DNA of 64,000 nucleotides from contig CAJTLX010000002.1 of the NCBI GenBank assembly GCA_910577165.1, positions 62,001 to 126,000 of the forward strand. Reading direction: 5' to 3'. The stretch comes from an uncultured Lachnospiraceae bacterium (GTDB taxonomy: Bacteria; Bacillota; Clostridia; Lachnospirales; Lachnospiraceae). The notes beneath the pieces were generated by a model. The model did not search any database and had not been told where the DNA came from. It worked only from the letters and a program-made list of their open reading frames with translations. Position 1 is the stretch's first letter. Each line of letters begins with the position of its first letter. Positions 34,946 to 43,002 of this stretch are shown here, piece by piece. A program made the translations under genes and the position numbers.

Positions 34946-37342
34946 TTACATCACCAGAACAACCTCGTTCTCCTCCTTCATCTCTTTTGCTGGCACATAC
35001 GGCTGATCAAGTTTTGTCCCATTCAGATAAAACTCTCTAAATCCACTTTCCGCGCCGCTCTCGTTCTTCACGGTAATATTAAGCTTCTTTCCTCTGAATG
35101 TCTTTGTCATCGTCATTTCTTTCCAGTTGCTTGGGATTGCTGGACATACCCACAGACCGTCAAGATCCGGGCGCATACCACAGATTCCCTCCACGCAGCC
35201 CACCATGCAGGTCGACGCTGTACCCGTCAGCCAGTGTACATGGGAACGCCCCTCAAATGGCGATTCCGTACTCTCAGTAAATTGTCCATGCACATATGGC
35301 TCAAGTTTTCTTGTATCCGCATCGTCATTCTGGGATGCCGGGGAGCTTTCGGTAAAATACTCGAATGCGCGGTTCCCATGACCCATCAATGCTTCCGCCA
35401 GAATAATCCAGCCCTGCGGCTGCGAGAAAATACCACCGTTCTCCTTGGTGGACGGGTTGAACAAAAGTGCTAATGCACCGTCAAATGCATGATCCACATA
35501 GGATGGTGCCATCACGCGCACACCGTATTTTGTGTTTAGCTCGCGGTGTACGGACTCCAATGCTGCCTCCGCCTGATCCTTTGTTGCCAGACCGCTGATC
35601 ACTGCCCAAGACTGCGGGTTCAGCCACATATTTGCTTCCGGATCGTGCTTGGAGCCAATAACCTGTCCATCCTCCTTAATCCCGCGAACATAGCGATCAT
35701 CCTCCCAGCATTCCTTCTGGATAATCTCGCCAAGTTCTTTCTGTGTCCGATCAAGATATGCAATATATTCCGTATCATTTAGATCTTTTGCGAAACCTTT
35801 TAATACGGTCATTGCATAATATAACTGCATTGCCACAAATGTGGACTCGCCCTTCTTGCCAAGGCGCAGACAGTCATTCCAATCCGCGTGCAGACCAGCT
35901 GGCATTTTATGGTCGCCAAGACGCTCCATCGAGAACTGGATCGCGCGTTTTAAGTGGTCATAAACCGTGCCCTCTTCCTTGTTCGCATAAGGAATTACTT
36001 CGGTGATAAATTCTTTATTTCCAGATTCTGATACATATTTCCAAATAGTTGGGAATAACCAGAGTGCATCGTCGGCACGGTATGCCGGATGCCCTGTCGC
36101 ACGTACATAGGAATCATCGTCCGGTGTATCTTCATGCCCTGCATTGTGATCATATTTTACTAGCGGAAGCCCGCCACCATTATTGACCTGCGCAGAAAGC
36201 ATAAAACGGATCTGTTTTTCCGCCATCGCCGGATCGAGATGGATAATGCCCTGGATATCCTGCACAGTATCGCGGTAGCCGTAGCCGTTGCGCTGCCCGC
36301 AGTAGGTGAACGAAGCCGCCCTCGACCAGGTGAAGGTGATAAAGCACTGGTAAGCATTCCAGGTATTTACCATGCTGTTAAATGCCGCGTCCGGCGTATT
36401 AACCTGGAAATTTGCAAGCTTAGCGTGCCAGTAATCAATCAGCTCCTGCTTCTCCCTCTCCACAACGCTAAGATCCTCATAGCCCTCCACAATCCTTTTT
36501 GCTGCGGACGGAGTATTCTGACCCAGAATAAATGCGATCTCCTTCGTTTCTCCAGGCGCAAGAGTCAGCGCGGTATGCAGCGCGCCGCAGCCGTTCGTGT
36601 TGTAATTAAGGACATTATCGCATTCGCCGTTCTCCACTGCTACCGGGTTGCCATAAGTGTGATAATTTCCGATAAATGCTGCCTTGTCCCCATTGTAGGA
36701 GGTTACAGGCGCACCTGCCAACGCGAAGAATCTCTCCCTCCAATTGCTCCCCTCCTTGTTCTTCCCGCAATTCTCATTAATCGTTTGGACAATCATATTA
36801 TTATTTTTAAAATAGGTTCTTGTGATAAATAGCGTGTACTGCAAATTTACCTGATCCTGCTCATAATTGCTGTCGTTTGTAAATTCTGCATAACCGAACG
36901 CAGAAATTTTGCGCACTCTGTCCGTTGTGTTTGTAATTTTCGCGCGCCATACCTCGTAGGTCTTATCAAGCGGTACATAGTAAAGCACTTCCGAATGGAT
37001 GCCCGCATAATCTGCTGCCATATTTGTATAGGCGGTTCCGTGACGGCACTCGCTTACATATGTATCAAGCGGCTTTGCCACTGGTTGCCAGGAAGCCGAC
37101 CAAAAATCCTTCGACTCGTCGTCCCGCAGATAGACATAGCGTCCCGGTGTATCATCACTGTTGAAATGATAGCGGATAATGCGCCCGTTCGCGCCGCTTT
37201 TTACAAAGCTGTAGCCCCCCGCATTGTTTGAGATGATCGCGCCGTAAGCCGGGGAACCCAGATAGTTCGCCCATGGTGCCGGAGTGTTCGGCTTTGTGAT
37301 TACATACTCTTTGCTCACCTCATCAAAATACCCATAATTCAT
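34946..37342 (-). CDS. GH94 glycoside phosphorylase, cellobiose-phosphorylase type
   Basis: A 798-residue cytoplasmic enzyme. MNYGYFDEVSKEYVITKPNTPAPWANYLG is the usual start of cellobiose phosphorylases. The N-terminal beta-sandwich (FWSASWQPV followed by RHGTAYT) is followed by the (alpha/alpha)6 barrel with the catalytic Asp in HADWNDCL (D490, the same number as in well-studied cellobiose phosphorylase) and phosphate-binding residues near HWLTGTAS. It splits beta-1,4-glucobiose with phosphate, saving one ATP. A LacI-type operator sits in its 5' leader and a promoter further up, so it is probably sugar-induced. No transporter is adjacent. Confidence 0.92.
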   Translation of the reverse strand: MNYGYFDEVSKEYVITKPNTPAPWANYLGSPAYGAIISNNAGGYSFVKSGANGRIIRYHFNSDDTPGRYVYLRDDESKDFWSASWQPVAKPLDTYVSECRHGTAYTNMAADYAGIHSEVLYYVPLDKTYEVWRAKITNTTDRVRKISAFGYAEFTNDSNYEQDQVNLQYTLFITRTYFKNNNMIVQTINENCGKNKEGSNWRERFFALAGAPVTSYNGDKAAFIGNYHTYGNPVAVENGECDNVLNYNTNGCGALHTALTLAPGETKEIAFILGQNTPSAAKRIVEGYEDLSVVEREKQELIDYWHAKLANFQVNTPDAAFNSMVNTWNAYQCFITFTWSRAASFTYCGQRNGYGYRDTVQDIQGIIHLDPAMAEKQIRFMLSAQVNNGGGLPLVKYDHNAGHEDTPDDDSYVRATGHPAYRADDALWLFPTIWKYVSESGNKEFITEVIPYANKEEGTVYDHLKRAIQFSMERLGDHKMPAGLHADWNDCLRLGKKGESTFVAMQLYYAMTVLKGFAKDLNDTEYIAYLDRTQKELGEIIQKECWEDDRYVRGIKEDGQVIGSKHDPEANMWLNPQSWAVISGLATKDQAEAALESVHRELNTKYGVRVMAPSYVDHAFDGALALLFNPSTKENGGIFSQPQGWIILAEALMGHGNRAFEYFTESSPASQNDDADTRKLEPYVHGQFTESTESPFEGRSHVHWLTGTASTCMVGCVEGICGMRPDLDGLWVCPAIPSNWKEMTMTKTFRGKKLNITVKNESGAESGFREFYLNGTKLDQPYVPAKEMKEENEVVLVM

Positions 37343-37358
37343 ACCTTTGTCTCCTTTT

Positions 37359-37372
37359 CGAAATCGTTTTCG
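37359..37372. promoter_or_regulatory. LacI-type operator before the GH94 gene
   Basis: CGAAATCGTTTTCG is nearly palindromic around a central CG, the plan of LacI-family operators. It ends 17 bases upstream of the GH94 start codon and touches the ribosome site, so a bound repressor would block elongation. Confidence 0.6.
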
Positions 37373-37500
37373 TTACCTGCTGAAATAATCCCCTATGGGC
37401 GGTTGGTTATCTGGCACTGTGCTAGGCCTTCACTTTCTGCTGATCCTTGCTGCTATCCTGACCGCCGCCGTAAAAGCTTAGCAAGCATTCCGATACTCTT

Positions 37501-37529
37501 ATTGTATATGTTTTTTTTAAAATATGCAA
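37501..37529 (-). promoter_or_regulatory. Promoter of the GH94 gene
   Basis: Minus strand: TTGCAT (37529-37524), 17 bases, TACAAT (37506-37501). The transcript would cross the operator at 37372-37359. Confidence 0.65.
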
Positions 37530-37592
37530 TGGTTTTTTTTATTTTCTTAAAGGTTTTCGTAAAAGCAAGTTCTCTATTGTGCCACCATATGT

Positions 37593-38379
37593 ATCCGCCG
37601 CTGTGGGAAATCCTATCTCCTTTTTCATCTGTTTAAAAACCATCTTTTAGAAAATAATGTAGCGAAAGACCATATTATTGAGATTGCCTTCGACAGCTAT
37701 GAAAACAAACAGTACCGTAATCCGGAAATCCTGTACCCATTTTTAAAATCCCAAATTAAGGATAATGCAATGTACTATATCCTTTTAGATGAAATTCAGC
37801 TTTTGGATGAATTTGAATCTGTTCTAAATGGGCTAATCCGCATCCCAAATATTGATGTTTATGTGACCGGAAGCAACGCGCTTCCTCTCCCGTGATATTG
37901 TTACGGAATTTCGTGGGCGGGGCGATGAATTATTGATGCAGCCGCTTTCCTTTGCGGAATTTATGTCTGTCTACAATAGCCGCCAATACGATGCCTGGAA
38001 TGAATATATTCTGTATGGTGGTTTGCCGCTGATCCTCCTTCTGCCCACCCCGAAACAAAAAACGGAATTTCTCAAGAACCTTTTTCGTGAAACCTATATC
38101 AACGCCCTGATTGGCAGGCACAATATTAAAAACAAAAACGAATTTGAGGAATTAATCGATATTTTATCCTCCAGAATTGGTTCTCTGACCAACCCGAAAA
38201 AACTCGCAGATACCTTCCGGAGCAAAAAGCAAAAAAGCATCGCTGTGAATACAATCAAAAACTATCTGGAGTACCTTTGTGATGCATTTATTGTAAACCG
38301 AGCAATTCGCTATAATATCAAAGAGCATAAATATATTGACACCCCACAAAAATATTATTTTAAGGGCGGACAGCCCTGA
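37593..38379 (+). pseudogene. Broken AAA ATPase / DUF4143 gene
   Basis: From 37593 the frame reads IRRCGKSYLLFHLFKN (Walker A), then DHIIEIAFDSYENKQYRN and MYYILLDEIQLLDEFE (Walker B), up to VTGSNALPLP and a TGA near 37893. In the +1 frame RDIVTEFRGRGDELLMQPLSFAEFMS continues at once, so about two bases were lost near 37880. The C-terminal DUF4143 part runs to TPQKYYFKGGQP and a stop, where relatives continue KYYFTDVGLRNA. There is no start codon or 5' end. Three defects (5' loss, frameshift, 3' truncation at a hairpin repeat) make this a dead gene. Confidence 0.85.
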
Positions 38380-38383
38380 TATA

Positions 38384-38423
38384 TGATACAAGCAAACTGC
38401 TCCCCGCCTCTATAGGCGGGGAA
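38384..38423. repeat. Hairpin repeat, copy A (IS-end-like)
   Basis: TGATACA, then CTGCTC and the hairpin CCCCGCCTCTATAGGCGGGG. The same arrangement, with a few changes, is found at 42824-42862. It lies at the point where the DUF4143 pseudogene is cut off. Confidence 0.65.
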
Positions 38424-38451
38424 TTTCCTGCTGCAAAAGATTAATCTCCCT

Positions 38452-39204
38452 TTACGCCCAATCCTTCCGCCGATACAAAACAGCCCCTATAAGTGTGCAA
38501 ACCACCGCCACGCCTCCGAGAACCAATATTTCCATTTTGTGCGCGCCAAGCCGCTCGCCGGAGAAAATCCCCTGCATCAGGTCAACCGCATAGGTCATCG
38601 GCAAAAATTTTGCGATTTTTTTCATCGTTTCCGGAAACATTATATCCGGTATTGTCGCGCCGGATAAAAACAGCATAACAAAATAAAAAAGATAGCAGAG
38701 CAGACTCGCACTTTTTAAATCGCGCCCAATTGCCGTAAAGAGAAATCCCATGGAAAACATTGCTGCCACGGAAAATAATATACTTACCAAAATTTGGAAA
38801 AAACCTCCGAAAATTTGGATATGATAAAAAAGTTTTCCGGCAATTAGCAAAATGAAGATGCCAATCAACGTCATGATAAAATTCACTAACACCTGTGCTG
38901 ATATAATCTTTTTCTTTCCGGCGGGCGTAGCATCAAACCTTTTGTAAATTTTCTTCTCTTTATAACCCGAAAGGGTTAGTGGGAGTGACATTAATCCTGT
39001 GACCCCCGTCACCATAACCGCATATGCGGGCACGGAAACATCCATCATCCCAACTGCTGCTCCCGCATAAACTGGTTTATTTCCATAAATCCCGCCGAAT
39101 AAAAGAAGCATCAGAAATGGAAACACAAGGGTAAAGAAAAAACTAAAAAAATCCCGTGCAAACAAACGCAATTCTATTTTTAAAATCACAGCAAACTGTT
39201 TCAT
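38452..39204 (-). CDS. ABC-2 type transporter permease
   Basis: A 250-residue permease from ATG 39204 (ribosome site GGAGGGGATATT). Six transmembrane helices in the ABC-2 pattern: FFSFFFTLVFPFLMLLLFGG, AYAVMVTGVTGLMSLPLTL, LVNFIMTLIGIFILLIAG and so on, with the conserved RFDATPAGKKKIISAQ between helices 2 and 3 and FLSGATIPDIMFPETMKKIAKFLPMTYAVD near the end. It overlaps the ATPase gene by four bases, so the pair forms one exporter. The divergent LytTR-DUF3021 operon is its probable regulator. Confidence 0.9.
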   Translation of the reverse strand: MKQFAVILKIELRLFARDFFSFFFTLVFPFLMLLLFGGIYGNKPVYAGAAVGMMDVSVPAYAVMVTGVTGLMSLPLTLSGYKEKKIYKRFDATPAGKKKIISAQVLVNFIMTLIGIFILLIAGKLFYHIQIFGGFFQILVSILFSVAAMFSMGFLFTAIGRDLKSASLLCYLFYFVMLFLSGATIPDIMFPETMKKIAKFLPMTYAVDLMQGIFSGERLGAHKMEILVLGGVAVVCTLIGAVLYRRKDWA

Positions 39205-39974
39205 AATATCCCCTCCATTGTAAGCCCCGTTGTTTTTGGTGCGATCATAAAATAAAGTTTTTCCAGTGTACAGTCTTCCTCCCATTCTTCCTGCGGAACG
39301 GATTCCTTTACATATACACGAAATTCCTGCTGTGTTCCGAAAAATCGCTGCCTGCCTTTTTCGAGATAAAGGATTTTATCGGCAAGTGCCTGCACTTCAT
39401 CCAGATAATGGGAAACCATAAGCATAGTCACGCCGCCCTCACGGATCTTTTCAAAGCTAATCCACATATTTTGCCTTACTTCGGGGTCAAGTCCAGTGGT
39501 CAATTCATCCAGAATCAAAAGCTTTGGACGACCTATCAGGGAGAGCAAGATGGACAATCGCTGTTTTTCCCCGCCGGACAATTTATGGATCGGTCTTTTT
39601 CTTTTTTCTGCAAGTCCCAACTGCGTCAGCAACAAATTCCAGTCCGCTGGTCTTTCGTAAAAACCCGCAAATAATTCGCATATTTCCCCAACCTTGATTT
39701 TTAAAGGATATTCCGCCTCCTGTAACTGAATCCCCATTGCTTTGTAAATTTCACTGCGCTGCATCCACGGATCTTTTTCAAATACCCGGATACGCCCGCC
39801 ATCCGGTTTCCGCAAGCCCTCGATGCACTCCACCGTTGAGGTTTTCCCGGAGCCGTTCGATCCGATCACGGCTATAATTTCACCGGGGAATACTGAAAAT
39901 GAAACGTCCTGTACCGCACGTATGCTTTTATATGACAGGTTTAAATTTTCTACTTGTATAATGGGTTGTAACAT
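39201..39974 (-). CDS. ABC transporter ATP-binding protein
   Basis: A 257-residue ATPase. Walker A IGSNGSGKTSTVE, Q-loop MGIQLQEAEYP, signature KLSGGEKQRLSILLSL, Walker B LLILDELTTGLDPEVRQN and H-loop VSHYLDEV are present. Note DELTTGLD, with Leu where Pro is usual. The C-terminal 40 residues are an accessory tail. ATG 39974 follows TAGGAGGATTAAT. With the permease it makes a minimal exporter of the drug/peptide type. It is transcribed away from the LytTR regulator gene, 286 bases distant. Confidence 0.92.
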   Translation of the reverse strand: MLQPIIQVENLNLSYKSIRAVQDVSFSVFPGEIIAVIGSNGSGKTSTVECIEGLRKPDGGRIRVFEKDPWMQRSEIYKAMGIQLQEAEYPLKIKVGEICELFAGFYERPADWNLLLTQLGLAEKRKRPIHKLSGGEKQRLSILLSLIGRPKLLILDELTTGLDPEVRQNMWISFEKIREGGVTMLMVSHYLDEVQALADKILYLEKGRQRFFGTQQEFRVYVKESVPQEEWEEDCTLEKLYFMIAPKTTGLTMEGIL

Positions 39975-40029
39975 ATTAATCCTCCTATTTTAAGTTCCGC
40001 ATATCCCCTCCCAGCACCTAATACCTAAG

Positions 40030-40068
40030 AAGGAAATTTCTGTCCGCATAGCTCCCAGAAATTTCCTT
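40030..40068. terminator. Inverted repeat in the ABC/LytTR intergenic region
   Basis: AAGGAAATTTCTG (40030-40042) and CAGAAATTTCCTT (40056-40068) pair perfectly over 13 bases. It lies in the shared upstream region of two divergent operons, so it is more likely an operator or leader structure than a terminator. Confidence 0.4.
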
Positions 40069-40260
40069 ATGGCACTGTCCGAGATTTTACTGTTTTTTAG
40101 TTTCTTGGTTATTGGCATTTTATAATAATTTTTTGACGACAACAACCCGTTTGGGGGAAGTGGCAGACTAGGGTGCGCAAGAGGTCGGATTTCGTGTTTA
40201 AAATGCACGCAATTTTCTTTTCGACGTGTTATAATTGAAGGGAAGGAGGAAGAAAGTTCT

Positions 40261-40710
40261 ATGAAAGTGGACTGCAAGATTAGTGCGGAGTATAAAGAAC
40301 CCTATGCGGTTCTTCATATCAATAAAATGACCCCGAAGGTTGCACAGATTATTTCCATACTGGAAAAGGAAGGGAGGGATTCCCTGACGCTGACTGCGAC
40401 GAAGGAGCGGAAAACGTATTTTATCAAATCGGAGGATCTTTCGCTTGTGCGAACAGAGGGCAGGGATATTATCTGTTATGATAAACTAAAAAACCGGTAT
40501 TTGTTGGATAAGCCATTGTATGAGTTGGAAAATACCCTCGATTTCCATTTTGTGCGCATCTCGAAATCCGCAATTGTAAATATTCTCCAAATTGACCATG
40601 TGGAGGCAAGCCTGAACGGAACCATGGAGTTGGTAATGAAAAATGGGATCACGGATTATATTTCCAGAAGTTTTCGCAAAGTTTTCAAGGAAAGGTTAGG
40701 ATTGAAATGA
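40261..40710 (+). CDS. LytTR DNA-binding regulator without a receiver
   Basis: A 149-residue protein whose C-terminal 95 residues are a LytTR domain: YFIKSEDLSLVRTEGRDIICY, YLLDKPLYELENTLDFHFVRISKSAIVNI and VMKNGITDYISRSFRKVFKERLGLK. It lacks a response-regulator receiver, as in LytTR regulatory systems where a small membrane protein controls activity. Here the next gene is a DUF3021 membrane protein starting in an ATGA overlap. TATAAT at 40230-40235 has no clear -35, suggesting activation by the regulator itself. The likely target is the divergent ABC exporter. Confidence 0.9.
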   Translation: MKVDCKISAEYKEPYAVLHINKMTPKVAQIISILEKEGRDSLTLTATKERKTYFIKSEDLSLVRTEGRDIICYDKLKNRYLLDKPLYELENTLDFHFVRISKSAIVNILQIDHVEASLNGTMELVMKNGITDYISRSFRKVFKERLGLK

Positions 40711-41186
40711 AGAATAACATAAAATTATCCAGCATAAAGCTTATAATTCGATATATTTTCTACGGAATTTCATGGGGCTGCACCTGTCTTGTGGGCATAT
40801 GCCTGTTTTTTTACATGAATGGCAACCGGGATTTACTGGCTCTGATATTTGAGGATTTTGGGCGGCAGGCGGTCGGCGCGATGGCGGTCGGGATTGGCTG
40901 CGGCGGAACAGCCATTATTTATCAATGGAAGCGAAGTTCCATGTTTATAAAGTCAATAATTCATTTTTGTGTTGGAATGGGCGTTTTTTATCCTGTCGCA
41001 ATCTCTTTGGGGTGGATTCCATTCCATCCAGAGAAAGTTTTTCATACAATTCTGCAATTTTTATTTTCCTGTGGTATTTTTATGGCAATCTGGTTTTGTT
41101 TTTATCTGTTTAACCGAAATGAGGCGAAAAAGATCAATAAAAGGCTGCGGGAGCTTGAGAAGGAAAATACCAGCCAGGGAAGGTAA
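40707..41186 (+). CDS. DUF3021 membrane protein (LytTR partner)
   Basis: A 159-residue protein with four transmembrane helices (about 14-37, 46-70, 79-100 and 107-130) and a basic C-terminal tail NRNEAKKINKRLRELEKEN, the standard DUF3021 layout. These proteins pair with LytTR regulators and are thought to hold them inactive at the membrane until a signal arrives. The start overlaps the LytTR gene by four bases. A terminator follows at 41204-41248. Confidence 0.88.
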   Translation: MKNNIKLSSIKLIIRYIFYGISWGCTCLVGICLFFYMNGNRDLLALIFEDFGRQAVGAMAVGIGCGGTAIIYQWKRSSMFIKSIIHFCVGMGVFYPVAISLGWIPFHPEKVFHTILQFLFSCGIFMAIWFCFYLFNRNEAKKINKRLRELEKENTSQGR

Positions 41187-41203
41187 AATCCCAGCATCCA
41201 TAA

Positions 41204-41248
41204 GGGACTGTTGCACAAAAACATGGCTAAAGCAGCAGCCCCTTTTTA
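41204..41248 (+). terminator. Terminator of the LytTR-DUF3021 operon
   Basis: The imperfect stem GGGACTGTTGC/GCAGCAGCCCC (41204-41214/41232-41242) is followed directly by TTTTTAT. Confidence 0.6.
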
Positions 41249-41312
41249 TCCCCCATTAAGGTTCCATTGGCATTAGATATTCCTATAGCCCCGGCAAGCA
41301 TCCTCCACGCTT

Positions 41313-42002
41313 TTAAGGTTCCATCATTATAATTTCCGTCAAACTGATAAAAAGTTCTTCATATTCTTTATGGTACGCTTTGCAGACTTCCTGCACATAG
41401 CCTTCCGGAAATTTTCTCAAAAATTCCTGCTCCTTTTCGATATAACATAAATACTGATAAACCCGGTCTATTCCACCAGTTTTCCCAAGCGGTTCTGTTA
41501 TGGGGTATGCCAGAAGCAAATGATCTTTATGCGGGGCAAAACGGGCATCATAGTGCAGGAAAAATTTTGGCATTTCTTCAACCATTGTATCATGTAATGC
41601 CAGACTCCCGTAATCGGAAAAATTTTCCATAATCTTGTTATATAGCTGATTTGCCGCTTTTGCCTTTTGTACCACAAGCTCATAACCGCGCTGATAGGCA
41701 TTGGAGGCGGGGATTTTTTCGGTTTTTTGTATTTTGGTGTCCGTTTTTGAAAAACTGTCCAAAATCTCACCATCCATTTCTACGGAATCTTCATATTCCC
41801 GAATGCAATAGAGGATCGCTTCCATCAATGTCTGCGCGCATTCGTTTGTGATGGAACTGCTCTCAAAACTTGTATATTTTTCTGCAAGCCTAGAAAGCAG
41901 TGGGAGCAATTCTTCCAAAGGATAATCGGGTTCTGTTTTTTCTGCAAATTCTTTCCCCATTTTTTCTATTTCTCCTTCCGATAATGTCAAGCCCCAAATC
42001 AT
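41313..42002 (-). CDS. DUF6179-like protein, C-terminal portion
   Basis: A 229-residue soluble protein. The end FLHYDARFAPHKDHLLLAYPITEPLGKTGGIDRVYQYLCYIEKEQEFLRKFP is the part I associate with DUF6179 (moderate confidence). The N-terminus is helical and acidic. It lies next to a DUF6323-like gene, a pairing seen in Clostridia. Full DUF6179 proteins are longer, so this may be a short member or a 5'-truncated gene; the start MIWGLTLSEGEIEKMG has only a weak ribosome site. Role unknown. Confidence 0.55.
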   Translation of the reverse strand: MIWGLTLSEGEIEKMGKEFAEKTEPDYPLEELLPLLSRLAEKYTSFESSSITNECAQTLMEAILYCIREYEDSVEMDGEILDSFSKTDTKIQKTEKIPASNAYQRGYELVVQKAKAANQLYNKIMENFSDYGSLALHDTMVEEMPKFFLHYDARFAPHKDHLLLAYPITEPLGKTGGIDRVYQYLCYIEKEQEFLRKFPEGYVQEVCKAYHKEYEELFISLTEIIMMEP

Positions 42003-42086
42003 CGATTTTTCAGGCTTTTTTAATCGCTGCCTTTTTTATCGACTATACTGTTTATTTCTCTGGTAAAATAATTAATGAGGATAATC

Positions 42087-42155
42087 AAAATTTGTATACC
42101 CACACTACTAACACAATTTAATTAAAATTTGTACACTCGCACTACTGGCACAATT
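42087..42155. repeat. 37-base tandem duplication at the end of the DUF6323-like gene
   Basis: Two 32-base blocks (42087-42118 and 42124-42155), starting AAAATTTGTA and ending CACAATT, differ at about five positions and are spaced 37 bases apart. The second block covers the last codons and stop of the upstream gene, so the first is a downstream duplicate of that 3' end. Confidence 0.8.
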
Positions 42156-42669
42156 CATTTAATGCCACAAGAAATTCCCCGTGGCTCCAATGTGGCAAAA
42201 AATCAAACTGCCCGCATTCCCGGTAACCGCCGCTTTCCTGATATCCTCTGTAACCCGCACGAATTGCCTGAGCAAATAAATCAAGGCAGGTTCCCTCCAG
42301 ATAATCCAAATCTCCACAGCATACTTCATCATATTGTTGCCGCATAAATGCAATTAGTTCATCGTCCGTAATCTCATCATTCATCTCATTTTTATACAGA
42401 TAAAAAATCTCTGTGAGCCTGCCCAAGATCTCATCCCATTCCCCTGCATTCACATAGTCAGAATCACAGAATGCATAGATAAGTTTCGTTAGTATCCCCG
42501 CGCCAAATTCTACCCGTCCCTCATTTCTCAACGCTTCATTTCGCCTCTCCATCAATTTCAATGCCCCGTCCTTTGTCAGTGAAAGTCCGAATTTTTCGGT
42601 GTACTCGTTCGCCTCGTACAGTTTTATCCAGCCCTCCTGCCCATTAAGATATCCCAACCAATCTTTCAT
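42142..42669 (-). CDS. DUF6323-like protein
   Basis: A 175-residue protein from ATG 42669 (GGGGGAAAAGCTT upstream; the ORF could open at 42741 but without a ribosome site). YTEKFGLSLTKDGALKLMERRNEALRNEGRVEFGAGILTKLIYAFCDSDYV and FYLYKNEMNDEITDDELIAFMRQQYDEVCCGDLDYLEG follow the DUF6323 pattern as I know it. It is all-helical and cytoplasmic. The DUF6179-like gene follows 139 bases later. Function unknown. Confidence 0.7.
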   Translation of the reverse strand: MKDWLGYLNGQEGWIKLYEANEYTEKFGLSLTKDGALKLMERRNEALRNEGRVEFGAGILTKLIYAFCDSDYVNAGEWDEILGRLTEIFYLYKNEMNDEITDDELIAFMRQQYDEVCCGDLDYLEGTCLDLFAQAIRAGYRGYQESGGYRECGQFDFLPHWSHGEFLVALNELCQ

Positions 42670-42732
42670 AAGCTTTTCCCCCTTAGAGTTTCCTGATTTA
42701 ACTAAGTTCAAGAACGCCTCTGGTATTCTTGC

Positions 42733-42879
42733 GGGGCGCACGTCGTGCTTTACACGACAACCTTCTTATGCGCGCCCCTGTAATCCGCCAAAGACTATCA
42801 GATGGGGGAAACAGTCCCGCCACTGATACAGGTAAGCTGCTCAACGCCTATAGAGGCGGGAACCCTCCCCATCTGATAG
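42733..42879. ncRNA. Strongly structured intergenic DNA with two nested hairpins
   Basis: GGGGCGC/GCGCCCC (42733-42739/42772-42778) encloses GTCGTG/CACGAC (42742-42747/42753-42758). Next, CTATCAGATGGGG/CCCCATCTGATAG (42795-42807/42867-42879), a perfect 13-base pair of arms, encloses copy B of the IS-end-like hairpin. This 333-base gap between divergent genes has no coding sequence. It could be a miniature IS200/IS605-type element or a structured RNA. Confidence 0.5.
42824..42862. repeat. Hairpin repeat, copy B (IS-end-like)
   Basis: TGATACA, then CTGCTC and hairpin CGCCTATAGAGGCGGG; homologous to 38384-38423. Confidence 0.65.
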
Positions 42880-42915
42880 GTATATTTTAGCCCCACCCCT
42901 AAAAAACAACAAGTC

Positions 42916-42944
42916 TTGAAAAAATTTACTCTTTATGGTATAAT
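42916..42944 (+). promoter_or_regulatory. Promoter of the CapA-like gene
   Basis: TTGAAA (42916-42921), 17 bases, TATAAT (42939-42944), about 58 bases before the ATG. Confidence 0.8.
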
Positions 42945-43002
42945 TATAGTGGAAAAAAACCGTGCCCAGTCTGTCAGAATTATAAAAACGTGAGGATTTA
43001 AA

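Noticed and set aside
31136..37342. GH51 and GH94 as one polysaccharide utilisation locus
   Set aside because: They are on opposite strands, 1.8 kb apart, separated by a toxin-antitoxin pair, with no transporter or regulator.
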